Source: Anaerolineae bacterium (GTDB taxonomy: Bacteria > Chloroflexota > Anaerolineae > Aggregatilineales > Phototrophicaceae). From it: a stretch of DNA of 7,370 nt. Under the pieces are notes generated by a model, which worked only from the letters and a program-made list of their open reading frames with translations, was not told the DNA's origin and searched no databases. The position numbers and the translations under genes are program-made. The DNA lies in contig JANQRM010000332.1 of the NCBI GenBank assembly GCA_028284565.1, forward strand, positions 1-7,370, read 5' to 3'. Of the stretch, positions 1 through 6,669 are shown piece after piece; the first letter of the stretch is position 1, and every line of letters starts with the position of its first letter.

Positions 1-243
1 CAGCGAGTTGAGGTCACTCATCGTCGCAAATGTCCGCGCATTCCCCACAAAGTCATGCAGAGCCACAATCATGGGGATGCCGTCCGCGTCATCCAAGCCA
101 TCGGGGATATAGACTTCGTAGGTGCGTTCAAGTCCGTCCCACTCCAGCGTGTCACGGGACATCAACTCAATATGCTGTGCAGAGAGTGGAACGGAAAATA
201 GAAAGATACAAATAATTAGGAAAAACAATCGTCGGGACAACAT
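1..243 (-). CDS. Secreted PHB-depolymerase/LpqC-like esterase, N-terminal fragment
   Basis: Partial gene: the first 81 codons are present and the rest lies beyond the left edge. The start ATG (243-241) has GGAGG at 254-250, six bases upstream. Residues 1-22 form a signal peptide (basic LSRR, hydrophobic core from FFLIICIFLF, likely cleavage after PLSA), so the product should be exported. The mature part then reads RTYEVYIPDGL, and PMIVALHDFVGNARTF at about 57-72. This is the first-strand and oxyanion-loop pattern of alpha/beta-hydrolase esterases of the polyhydroxybutyrate depolymerase / LpqC / feruloyl-esterase group, which usually read V-A-L-H-G-x-x-G-N-A. Here the Gly of the HG pair is Asp. 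The nucleophile Ser, the acid and the His are outside the window, so neither activity nor substrate can be judged. It lies 66 bases after the epimerase gene on the same strand and may share its transcript. The fold-level call is fairly sure; the substrate is unknown. Confidence 0.72.
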   Translation of the reverse strand, partial: MLSRRLFFLIICIFLFSVPLSAQHIELMSRDTLEWDGLERTYEVYIPDGLDDADGIPMIVALHDFVGNARTFATMSDLNSL

Positions 244-309
244 GGCAATCCTCCATATGACTGTCGGGTCAGGTTATATCTCAAGCCTAGCGTGTCGAGA
301 AGCCCACGT

Positions 310-1353
310 CTATGTCCGCCGAAGCCACTTGCCCAGCCGATGGATTGATTTGGTCATGAGAGTCGGTTGAATATAGCCATGTTCCTGATACCACGCGAAG
401 GTCTCCCGCACGCTCTGCTCCATAGGGATTTGGGGGACAAAGCCGAGGTCTTCACGGGCTTTACTGTTATCAAAATAGACGAAGCTCGACCCCAAGCGCG
501 CTTGATTCGAATCAATCGGTGTAGCGATGCCGATACGCCGAAGCAGATCGATGGCATTGGCGACGATGGGCAACATGAAATCGGGTGTTTTGAAGATGGG
601 TCGCCCGACATTCATCGCATCCGTTATCAGATTGAACCAATCCCGATGGCTGATATTGGCTGTATTGAGGATGTACTTCTCGCCTGCCGTACCCTGCTCC
701 GCCGCGAGGAGATGCCCCCGTGCTACATCGCGCACATCAATCACGGCGACCCCTCCTGATGAGATGGGAGTCAGCCACTGCGTCTTTGCCGTCTCGATGA
801 TGAAGGTGCCAGAAATCGCATTCAAATCACCGGGACCAATGATAATCGTCGGATTAACCGTCACCACATCTTGTCCAGCCTTTACTGCTTCTGTGATGAC
901 CTGTTCGGCTTGCACTTTGGTATAAGCATAGTAAAAGCGTTCTGGCGCAAGGTTGAAGGGTTCGGATTCGTCGGCAGGTTGTCCGTCCTTCCGAAAGCCA
1001 ATCGTGGACGCACTACTCGTAAAGATGATTCGGCTGACATTCGCCTCTTTCGATGCTTGCAAGACATTGCGCGTGCCATCCACATTAATCCGCTCCATCT
1101 GCACTTTATCATCAGACCGCCAATAATCTGCCTTCGCCGCCACATGAAACACCCAATCACAGCCAGCACAAGCCTCCCGCAGGAGGTCAACATCATCCAA
1201 ATCACCCTGTATGGGTTCGATCTCCAAACCCTCAAGGATGTTGAGCTTCTTCTCTGAGCGATACAAAGCACGGACTTCATGCCCTTCTGCCAACAAGAGC
1301 CGAACCAGATGAGAGCCAACAAAGCCCGTTGCGCCAGTGACCAATGCTTTCAT
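310..1353 (-). CDS. NAD(P)-dependent epimerase/dehydratase family protein (extended SDR, HpnA/DFR-like)
   Basis: A complete 347-residue protein, normal for the extended short-chain dehydrogenase/reductase family. The N-terminus MKALVTGATGFVGSHL carries the Rossmann G-x-x-G-x-x-G (Gly7, Gly10, Gly13). GDLDD near 50-54 is the adenine-binding acidic segment, and FHVAAKADYW (69-78) follows the fourth strand. Catalytic residues are visible as FTSSAS (Ser113/114) and YxxxK (Tyr142, Lys146). VNPTIIIGPGD (166-176) and IDVRDVARGHLLA (205-217) are the substrate-side motifs seen in the dihydroflavonol-4-reductase and hopanoid-associated sugar epimerase (HpnA) subgroup. The protein should be a cytosolic nucleotide-cofactor oxidoreductase or epimerase acting on a sugar nucleotide or small ketone. 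There are no hopanoid genes nearby, so I do not assign hpnA. The start has only a weak ribosome site (TAGG, 1364-1361), but the ATG begins exactly at the Rossmann strand. It is transcribed divergently from the SDR gene and precedes the esterase fragment. Confidence 0.88.
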   Translation of the reverse strand: MKALVTGATGFVGSHLVRLLLAEGHEVRALYRSEKKLNILEGLEIEPIQGDLDDVDLLREACAGCDWVFHVAAKADYWRSDDKVQMERINVDGTRNVLQASKEANVSRIIFTSSASTIGFRKDGQPADESEPFNLAPERFYYAYTKVQAEQVITEAVKAGQDVVTVNPTIIIGPGDLNAISGTFIIETAKTQWLTPISSGGVAVIDVRDVARGHLLAAEQGTAGEKYILNTANISHRDWFNLITDAMNVGRPIFKTPDFMLPIVANAIDLLRRIGIATPIDSNQARLGSSFVYFDNSKAREDLGFVPQIPMEQSVRETFAWYQEHGYIQPTLMTKSIHRLGKWLRRT

Positions 1354-1443
1354 GTAATACCTAGGTGTAGATGATTATTTGGCTATTCTAACCACAGAGT
1401 CAGTAAGTACAGAGAGCAGTTTTAACTTCTGTTTCAAATGAAT

Positions 1444-1457
1444 GCTAATCGATTGGC
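1444..1457. promoter_or_regulatory. Candidate operator: near-palindrome GCTAATCGATTGGC
   Basis: Six of the seven base pairs in this 14-base sequence are self-complementary, centred on ATCGAT. Its left half, GCTAATCG, recurs inverted as CGATTAGC at 1534-1541, just before the SDR ribosome site. Position and symmetry suggest a binding site for a regulator of the SDR gene, possibly the AraC-type protein encoded downstream. No experimental or family consensus was matched, so the call is tentative. Confidence 0.3.
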
Positions 1458-1533
1458 GTGATATGACAGTATGTTGACGCGATTTGCTAATGCTCTTTCA
1501 GCTCAAATCCCGTATGCTAAGAACATATCCAAA

Positions 1534-1541
1534 CGATTAGC
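1534..1541. promoter_or_regulatory. Candidate operator half-site CGATTAGC
   Basis: This is an exact inverted copy of the left half of the 1444-1457 near-palindrome. It lies five bases before the AGGAG ribosome site (1546-1550) of the SDR gene. A bound protein here would cover or abut the translation start region. An eight-base match can arise by chance in about 200 bases of AT-rich DNA. Confidence 0.22.
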
Positions 1542-1556
1542 TTACAGGAGCTTGAA

Positions 1557-2534
1557 ATGGCTAGGAGAAAATTATCAATTGATGACAATACCCGTGCTAA
1601 AGATATCAGTGGGCAAGTCTATATCGTAACCGGTGCCAATTCTGGCGTTGGTCTTGAAACGACTAGGCAACTCATTAAGCAAGGTGGTCATGTCATAATG
1701 GCATGTCGACGACCAGATGCAGGAGAAGAAGTGGCTAAGAGTTTCAGTGGACTGAAAGGTAGTTATGAAGTCATGAAACTTGACCTCGCCGATTTGCAAT
1801 CTGTAAGGAATTTCACCTCCGAATATCTAAATAAGTATGACAGACTGGATGGTTTGGCATGCAATGCAGGTATGGTGAGTATGGGTTCCAATCCTGTGTA
1901 TACAAAAGACGGATTTGAGGTAACCATTGGCATCAGCTATTTCGGTCATTTCCTTCTGACTGAATTGTTGTTGGATGTATTGAAGAGGAGCGCACCATCT
2001 AGGATTGTCATTCTCTCCTCTGTTGTTCACGCAGGAAACAAAAATAATCGCCCCAATGTGCATTTGGAGGACTTGAACTATAAAATACGAAGCTACAACA
2101 ACTTTGCCGCTTATGCAGAGGCTAAAGTCGCCGTCGTTTTATATGCCAAAGAACTTGCAGAAAGATTGGAAGGGACAGGTGTCTCAGCCTTCTCGGTCCA
2201 TCCGGGCTGGGCAAGATCAAATTTTGGTTCAGGTGGTAGTTTCCTAATGAGAACAGCGATGACAGTCATGAGACCGTTTACAAGATTTATGTCTGACAGC
2301 AACGAAGAATCAGCCCAAACATCACTGCATTGTTTACTCTCTGATGATGCACCAAAACATTCAGGAGCGTACTTCAGCCAGAGCAGTGTACTGTATCGAG
2401 ACAGTGAATGTCGTGATGGCGGATGGCCCCTGACATCTCCAAATCCAAATGCGCGAAATATGGATACTGCCCGAAAATTAGTGGATTTGAGCTACGACTT
2501 AGTTGGATTAAAGAAAGCGCAACAAGAAGTGTAA
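1557..2534 (+). CDS. Short-chain dehydrogenase/reductase, retinol-dehydrogenase-like
   Basis: A complete 325-residue classical-type SDR. The ATG follows AGGAG (1546-1550) with a six-base spacer. The cofactor loop is TGANSGVG (25-32), which is T-G-x-x-x-G-x-G. The basic ACRR at 49-52 favours NADP(H). DLADLQSV (76-83) and CNAG (102-105) complete the Rossmann half. The active site has LSS (Ser154/155), Tyr186 and Lys190 in AAYAEAK, and HPGW (215-218) after the sixth strand. The spacing and the segment FGHFLLTELLLDVL resemble retinol dehydrogenase RDH11-14, WWOX and protochlorophyllide-reductase-like proteins. The expected role is cytosolic NADP(H)-linked reduction or oxidation of a hydrophobic alcohol or ketone; the substrate cannot be read from sequence. 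The Asn of the SDR catalytic tetrad, normally in N-H-x-G-H-F, aligns with Ser127. The gene is followed by an AraC-type regulator on the same strand and is more AT-rich than the epimerase and gnd. Confidence 0.9.
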   Translation: MARRKLSIDDNTRAKDISGQVYIVTGANSGVGLETTRQLIKQGGHVIMACRRPDAGEEVAKSFSGLKGSYEVMKLDLADLQSVRNFTSEYLNKYDRLDGLACNAGMVSMGSNPVYTKDGFEVTIGISYFGHFLLTELLLDVLKRSAPSRIVILSSVVHAGNKNNRPNVHLEDLNYKIRSYNNFAAYAEAKVAVVLYAKELAERLEGTGVSAFSVHPGWARSNFGSGGSFLMRTAMTVMRPFTRFMSDSNEESAQTSLHCLLSDDAPKHSGAYFSQSSVLYRDSECRDGGWPLTSPNPNARNMDTARKLVDLSYDLVGLKKAQQEV

Positions 2535-2563
2535 CAATACCCAAAAATCTGGGGAGTTTGTTA
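2532..2563 (+). other. Imperfect stem-loop across the SDR stop codon
   Basis: TAACAA (2532-2537, containing the SDR stop TAA) pairs with TTGTTA (2558-2563). An inner CCC (2540-2542) can pair with GGG in 2551-2554 around an A-rich loop, with an unpaired internal loop between the two stems. No run of T follows, so it is not a standard intrinsic terminator. It could protect the SDR message end or weakly attenuate read-through into the regulator gene; chance is also possible. Confidence 0.25.
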
Positions 2564-2584
2564 TAGCAATCGACAAAGCAATGG

Positions 2585-2589
2585 AAGGA
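2585..2589 (+). promoter_or_regulatory. Ribosome binding site deciding the GTG start of the AraC-type gene
   Basis: AAGGA sits six bases before GTG 2596. The upstream in-frame ATG at 2581 has no Shine-Dalgarno in the 20 bases before it, and choosing it would place this AAGGA inside the coding region. Other genes in the window use the same six-base spacing, which supports GTG 2596. Confidence 0.6.
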
Positions 2590-2595
2590 TTGCCT

Positions 2596-3585
2596 GTGAA
2601 AAAGTATGTATTAGAAATGGGTTGGCAAGCAAAAGCGAAAGACATGGAAATTTCGCTCCAGGATGTTCTGCGCCATGCGCAACTACCACCAGACTTATTG
2701 ACACGTACCCCTCCTACTGTAACCGCTGATGAGTATTTTCGGTTATGGAGAGGTATTGAGCATGTGTTGCAGGACATCCCAGCCTTTCCTTTGCATCTAG
2801 GGAAATCCATTTCACCAGAAACCTTTAGCCCAACTCTATTTGCCTGTCTTTGTAGCCGAAACCTTGACAACGCACTCAAGAGGATAGCTAAGTACAAACC
2901 GCTAGTTGGTCCGTTGCGCCTCAGTTTGGAGCAAGATGATGAGCAAACAACTGTTGCGTTCAGTGGGCTACCAGTGATCGACGAGCTTCCGAGTTCATTA
3001 GTTGCGGGTGAGTTAGTGTTTTGGGTACAGATGGCTCGTATAGCAACTCGTGAGCGGATTGTTCCTCAAGCGGTACACGTAACTTCAACGCTACTTGAGA
3101 AGGAGCAGTATGAAGAATATTTTGGCACTCGTATCATCAAAGGCAAAGTTAACGCCCTCACCTTTTCAGCAGTCGATATGCAAAAACCCTTCTTGACCGC
3201 CAATGCACAAATGTTGGCGATTTTTGAGCCAGTGCTAGACAAGCGGTTACAAGACCTCACATCAGAGGCAAGTTTCCGTGATCGTGTGCGTGCGTGTCTA
3301 ATTGAAATCCTAGCCAGTGGCGATTACTCGATGAACGATGTTGCATCACGACTCGGTGTGAGCGCGAGAACACTCCAGCGTCGCTTGAATCAGGAAGATA
3401 CAAACTTTCAAACGGAGCTGGATAATCTACGTGAGGAACTCGCACGTCATTACCTTTCCAATTCAGATTATACCAACAATCAGATTGCATTTCTGCTAGG
3501 CTACGAAGAACCAACCTCATTTTTCCGTGCCTTCAGGACATGGACGGGGCAAACACCTGAATATGTCCGTTCTAGTCCCCATTGA
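2596..3585 (+). CDS. AraC-family transcriptional regulator with arabinose-binding-type N-terminal domain
   Basis: 329 residues from GTG 2596 (334 if the in-frame ATG at 2581 is used). Residues about 10-200 match the Arabinose_bd-type sensor domain typical of OruR/VirS-like AraC regulators, with IAKYKPLVGPLRL near 97-109 as a characteristic segment. The C-terminal ~95 residues form the AraC/XylS double helix-turn-helix. The first HTH is MNDVASRLGVSARTLQRRL (246-264). The second is NNQIAFLLGYEEPTSFFRAF (294-313), followed by the family ending TGQTPEYVR. It should bind DNA near a promoter and respond to a small, often hydrophobic or organic-acid ligand in the cytosol. It follows the SDR gene by about 60 bases on the same strand, so local control of that gene and itself is the natural guess, with the candidate sites upstream of the SDR gene as possible targets. 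The family call is sure; ligand and targets are unknown. Confidence 0.92.
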   Translation: MKKYVLEMGWQAKAKDMEISLQDVLRHAQLPPDLLTRTPPTVTADEYFRLWRGIEHVLQDIPAFPLHLGKSISPETFSPTLFACLCSRNLDNALKRIAKYKPLVGPLRLSLEQDDEQTTVAFSGLPVIDELPSSLVAGELVFWVQMARIATRERIVPQAVHVTSTLLEKEQYEEYFGTRIIKGKVNALTFSAVDMQKPFLTANAQMLAIFEPVLDKRLQDLTSEASFRDRVRACLIEILASGDYSMNDVASRLGVSARTLQRRLNQEDTNFQTELDNLREELARHYLSNSDYTNNQIAFLLGYEEPTSFFRAFRTWTGQTPEYVRSSPH

Positions 3586-3609
3586 TTTCGTAACTACTTA
3601 AACATCAGA

Positions 3610-3618
3610 TGCTATAAT
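3610..3618 (+). promoter_or_regulatory. Extended -10 promoter for gnd
   Basis: TGCTATAAT is a perfect extended -10 (TGn plus TATAAT). Seventeen bases upstream, GTAACT (3590-3595) matches the -35 consensus at only three of six positions, which an extended -10 can tolerate. Transcription would begin near 3625 and give a leader of about 60 bases before the gnd GTG. It lies 25 bases after the AraC-type stop codon, so gnd probably has its own constitutive promoter. Confidence 0.6.
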
Positions 3619-3674
3619 TAAGACGAATAGAGCGTGTAGTCGTAACAGTTTATTTGTCCATCTTTTCAGCTTGA

Positions 3675-3679
3675 GGAGG
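3675..3679 (+). promoter_or_regulatory. Ribosome binding site deciding the GTG start of gnd
   Basis: GGAGG within GAGGAGG (3673-3679) lies six bases before GTG 3686. An in-frame TTG at 3671 would translate this Shine-Dalgarno sequence as Arg-Arg, and it adds residues not expected ahead of the Rossmann strand. GTG 3686 is therefore the start. Confidence 0.85.
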
Positions 3680-3685
3680 CACATT

Positions 3686-5140
3686 GTGGAAGCAAGCACA
3701 GATATTGGAGTCATTGGTCTCGCGGTGATGGGACAGAACTTAATTTTGAATATGAACGATCATGGCTTTACGGTAGCTGTTTACAATCGAACCACATCCA
3801 AAGTCGATGACTTTATCGAAGGCGAAGCAAAAGACACCAACATTATTGGCACACATTCCATCGAAGCACTCATCGCTAGCCTCAAACGTCCTCGGCGTGT
3901 CATGTTGATGATTAAAGCAGGTTCGGCAGTCGATGCGACGATTGAACAATTGATTCCTCACCTCGAAGCCGGTGACATCATCATTGATGGTGGTAATTCC
4001 CACTATGACGACTCGATTCGTCGGACAGCCTATCTCGAAGAGAAGGGATTGCTTTTCGTCGGAGCAGGTGTTTCGGGCGGTGAAGAAGGGGCGCGACATG
4101 GTCCCTCTATTATGCCGGGGGGTTCTCCAGACGCATGGCAATATGTTAAAGAGATTTTGCAATCCATTGCCGCAAAGGTCGATGATGATGTCCCATGTTG
4201 CGATTGGGTTGGGGAAAACGGAGCCGGACACTTCGTCAAAATGGTGCATAACGGGATTGAATATGGGGATATGCAATTGATTTGCGAAGTCTACCATCTC
4301 ATGAAATCGGGTTTGGGCATGAGCAATGCCGAGATGAGCGAGATTTTTGGGCAGTGGAACACAGGGAACCCCGATTCCTACCTGATTGAAATCACACGCG
4401 ACATCCTCGCTTATCAAGATGAAAACGGCGACTATGTGGTTGATTTGATTCTCGATACGGCGGGTCAAAAAGGCACGGGAAAATGGACAGCCGTCACCGC
4501 ACTGGAAGAAGGCACACCGCTAACCCTAATCGGGGAAGCCGTATTTTCTCGATTTTTGTCAGCATTGAAAGAAGAACGTGTCACCGCATCGAAGGTGTTG
4601 CAAGGACCGGATTCAACATTTGATGGCAATCGCACCGAATTCATCAATGACCTAGAAAGCGCGCTCTATGCCGCCAAGATGATCTCCTACACACAGGGCT
4701 ATATGCTCATGCGCGCCGCGGCTAGCGAATATGACTGGCATCTGAATTACGGCGGTGTCGCCTTGATGTGGCGTGAAGGCTGTATTATTCGTTCTCAATT
4801 TTTGGGCAAAATCAAAACAGCCTTTGACAACAACCCCGATTTGACCAACTTACTCCTTGACGATTACTTTAAGGAACAGATGCATCTGGCTCAGACAGCC
4901 CTCCGCAATGTGGTCGCTGTTGCCACTCGCTTGGGCATTCCGATACCAGCCTTATCCAGCGCACTCGCATTCTACGATGGCTACCGTCATGGCAGACTAC
5001 CCGCCAATTTGCTCCAAGCACAACGCGATTATTTCGGCGCACACACCTATGAACGGGTCGATAAACCGCGTGGTGAGTTTTTCCATACCAATTGGACAGG
5101 CACGGGCGGGAGCGTCACCTCCGGTTCTTATGAGGCTTAG
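3686..5140 (+). CDS. gnd: 6-phosphogluconate dehydrogenase, NADP+-dependent, decarboxylating
   Basis: 484 residues from GTG 3686, the length of the long-form homodimeric Gnd. It oxidatively decarboxylates 6-phosphogluconate to ribulose 5-phosphate, making NADPH in the oxidative pentose phosphate pathway (cytosol). Numbering from GTG: the Rossmann motif is IGLAVMGQN (10-18). NRTT (34-37) carries the Arg expected for the NADP 2'-phosphate. GAGVSGGEEGARHGPSIMPG (126-145) is the 6-phosphogluconate loop. HFVKMVHNGIEYGDMQL contains the catalytic Lys185 and Glu192, with Asn189 and Tyr193. GQKGTGKWT (260-268) supplies Lys262. FSRFLSALK supplies Arg289. The C-terminal tail RDYFGAHTYER gives Arg447 and His453, which reach into the partner subunit's site. 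All key residues are present, so it should be active. It has its own extended -10 promoter and is followed after eight bases by an uncharacterised gene. Confidence 0.97.
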   Translation: MEASTDIGVIGLAVMGQNLILNMNDHGFTVAVYNRTTSKVDDFIEGEAKDTNIIGTHSIEALIASLKRPRRVMLMIKAGSAVDATIEQLIPHLEAGDIIIDGGNSHYDDSIRRTAYLEEKGLLFVGAGVSGGEEGARHGPSIMPGGSPDAWQYVKEILQSIAAKVDDDVPCCDWVGENGAGHFVKMVHNGIEYGDMQLICEVYHLMKSGLGMSNAEMSEIFGQWNTGNPDSYLIEITRDILAYQDENGDYVVDLILDTAGQKGTGKWTAVTALEEGTPLTLIGEAVFSRFLSALKEERVTASKVLQGPDSTFDGNRTEFINDLESALYAAKMISYTQGYMLMRAAASEYDWHLNYGGVALMWREGCIIRSQFLGKIKTAFDNNPDLTNLLLDDYFKEQMHLAQTALRNVVAVATRLGIPIPALSSALAFYDGYRHGRLPANLLQAQRDYFGAHTYERVDKPRGEFFHTNWTGTGGSVTSGSYEA

Positions 5141-5148
5141 AGACAGAC

Positions 5149-5757
5149 GTGAATCCACAGGTTCATGCACAGATTTCGGTCAAGCGGTGCGGGGGTGTGA
5201 TTGACGATTATTACCCTATCCACTTCTTTATGGATAGCACCAAAGAGTTGTGTAGCGACAATCGACATCGCATTTTGCATACGCTCTGGGGCATTCGGCG
5301 TGTGGTGATTCCCATCTTCGGACACACCATCACGAACAGCGATGGCAAGCAGGTCAACATCAAAGACTTGTGCGAATACGATCACATCCTGCCCGATTAC
5401 AACATGCGCTTTATCCCCACCCTGACCGACTTTGTGGATGCCATCGACACGACCCCCTTGGGTGATTGGCAAGACCAAATCTCAGCCATTCACACGCAAT
5501 ATCAACACTTGCCTGCCGTGCGTGAACTGCTCTTTTCGCCACTGTCCATCACAGGCAAGTTGGAGTCCTTGCTCTTGACGCACAATAGCTGGTTTCTGAA
5601 CGCCATCTTGCCTCGTATTATGGATGTCCCACCCCGCTTGGAGTCCGTGTCGATTAGCCCAGCGACCTTCTTCAACGCGATGAGCTTCAAGCTGTGGATG
5701 GCGAATGGCTCCGGCTTGCCCCCCAGCGCACAGAAATTGCAACAGGTTGAAGAATAG
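5149..5757 (+). CDS. DUF6915-like uncharacterised protein with a C-terminal extension
   Basis: 202 residues starting at GTG 5149, eight bases after the gnd stop. A GAGG lies 13 bases upstream, so translation may depend partly on coupling with gnd. I recognise the N-terminal half (about 1-100) as the small family I remember as DUF6915 (number from memory). The shared landmarks are MNPxxHA at the start, DYYPIH (20-25), RHR (39-41) with His44, IFGHTITNSDGK (56-67) and FIPTLTDFV (88-96). The match from residue 1 supports the GTG start. Members I recall are about 100-110 residues and occur in bacteria and phages with no known function. Conserved His residues (6, 25, 40, 44, 79) hint at metal or catalytic use, which is inference. 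Residues about 101-202 are an extra half I do not recognise, without signal peptide or membrane segment. Its AGGGA-overlapping stop leads directly into the next gene. Confidence 0.75.
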   Translation: MNPQVHAQISVKRCGGVIDDYYPIHFFMDSTKELCSDNRHRILHTLWGIRRVVIPIFGHTITNSDGKQVNIKDLCEYDHILPDYNMRFIPTLTDFVDAIDTTPLGDWQDQISAIHTQYQHLPAVRELLFSPLSITGKLESLLLTHNSWFLNAILPRIMDVPPRLESVSISPATFFNAMSFKLWMANGSGLPPSAQKLQQVEE

Positions 5758-5765
5758 GGATCAAT

Positions 5766-6632
5766 ATGTCCAAAATCTATGTTATCCGCAAATTAGCCTA
5801 CCAATACGATGATACGTTTTTCCAATTGGACAGAACCGCGGAGATTACTGGACTTTATCATGACAAGAAAGAAGCCCTGCGCGCGTATGAAAAGCTCGAA
5901 ATAGCGAGTATGCGGAGGCAGGATTTATCACAATTAGGAAGTTTCAAAATTGTCCCACGCAATATGGCGGAATCAACCGATATTAAAACGATGAGCCGAT
6001 ATGATAGGCGTTATCGAAAACAGTACGATAGAGATTATGCGAACCGACTGCGAAAATTGTCGGAGTATCTCAATTCAGTCGTGCGAACACCGCTATACAA
6101 AAAAGATGCCTATGGCTTTTATCAAGCGCAACCACATACCTATCTGCCTGATAACTTCCCTGATAAGCGAGTGCTGAAGGTCTTGGAGATTCTGGGCATC
6201 CAGTTTCATGAGTTAAACGTCTTCGAGGATGAAGCACCCGTTTTTTATACCATTTGGATACCCTATTTGGAGAAATATGTAACCACAGAATTACGAGAAA
6301 ATAGGACTTACCAGCACATAAGACTTTTCCTCAATACCTATGATGAAGCTCTTTGGGAATTGGAAGAGCATGCTTGGTATCTTGAAGAGCTTGAATTGGA
6401 ATATGATCTGGAAAATCTAAGCGACCAACCCGCGTTGCTCGAATCTTTCCTACAAGGTTGCACATCTTTCATTATCGAAGAGGAGGTCATTTTTAGTGTG
6501 AGTATCGACGCGAAAAAAGAAGACCTTGTGGGGATTAATGCCTTTCTCAAGGAACCGCTCTTTGAAATCCGTACCATCTCACTGGAAGAGGCGATACAAA
6601 TTAAACCTGAGCCATATGAACATTCGCTATGA
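5766..6632 (+). CDS. Unrecognised acidic protein, third gene of the gnd cluster
   Basis: 288 residues from ATG 5766. The ribosome site AGGGA (5756-5760) overlaps the stop codon of the preceding gene, with five bases to the ATG, so the two are probably co-translated. I do not recognise a family. No signal peptide or membrane helix is visible, so a cytosolic protein is likely. Residues 73-100 are rich in Tyr, Arg and Asp (SRYDRRYRKQYDRDYANR). Residues 193-220 are strongly acidic and helix-prone (DEALWELEEHAWYLEELELE). Two segments look loosely alike: GLYHDKKEALRAYEKLE (29-45) and RLFLNTYDEALWELEEH (186-202), each a strand followed by a helix containing EAL, which may reflect a repeated small alpha/beta unit. 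Base composition is more AT-rich than in gnd and the gene between them (38-40% GC in two sampled lines). It converges on the pentapeptide-repeat gene. Confidence 0.8.
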   Translation: MSKIYVIRKLAYQYDDTFFQLDRTAEITGLYHDKKEALRAYEKLEIASMRRQDLSQLGSFKIVPRNMAESTDIKTMSRYDRRYRKQYDRDYANRLRKLSEYLNSVVRTPLYKKDAYGFYQAQPHTYLPDNFPDKRVLKVLEILGIQFHELNVFEDEAPVFYTIWIPYLEKYVTTELRENRTYQHIRLFLNTYDEALWELEEHAWYLEELELEYDLENLSDQPALLESFLQGCTSFIIEEEVIFSVSIDAKKEDLVGINAFLKEPLFEIRTISLEEAIQIKPEPYEHSL

Positions 6633-6669
6633 GTGGGAGATAAAACAAAGTGCGTCAAAATTGGTTCTA

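Larger units (their letters stand above)
1354..1556. promoter_or_regulatory. Divergent intergenic regulatory region
   Basis: About 200 bases separate the epimerase (minus) and SDR (plus) starts and must hold promoters for both. Towards the epimerase, TAGAAT at 1390-1385 on the minus strand resembles a -10 box but lacks a good -35. Towards the SDR, TTGACG at 1474-1479 resembles a -35, but no acceptable -10 lies 16-18 bases downstream, which would fit an activator-dependent promoter. The motif TGCTAA recurs on the plus strand at 1443, 1485 and 1515 and inverted near 1535-1541. No small gene is evident. Promoter assignments here are inference. Confidence 0.4.

Noticed and set aside
273..278. Minus-strand TATAAC as a -10 box for the esterase gene
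   Set aside because: The hexamer is good, but no -35-like sequence lies 16-18 bases upstream, and the gene may be read from the epimerase promoter.
367..1257. Plus-strand open frames of about 130 codons opposite the epimerase
   Set aside because: They are antisense to a complete extended-SDR protein, have no plausible start signals and show no family features.
3671..3685. TTG start for gnd giving a five-residue extension
   Set aside because: The extension would encode the Shine-Dalgarno sequence itself; GTG 3686 has GGAGG at the ideal distance.
3740..4468. A 242-codon open frame on the minus strand opposite gnd
   Set aside because: Gnd is certain on the plus strand over the same bases with all catalytic motifs. 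The antisense translation has no recognisable domain and no ribosome site, so it is a codon-bias shadow.
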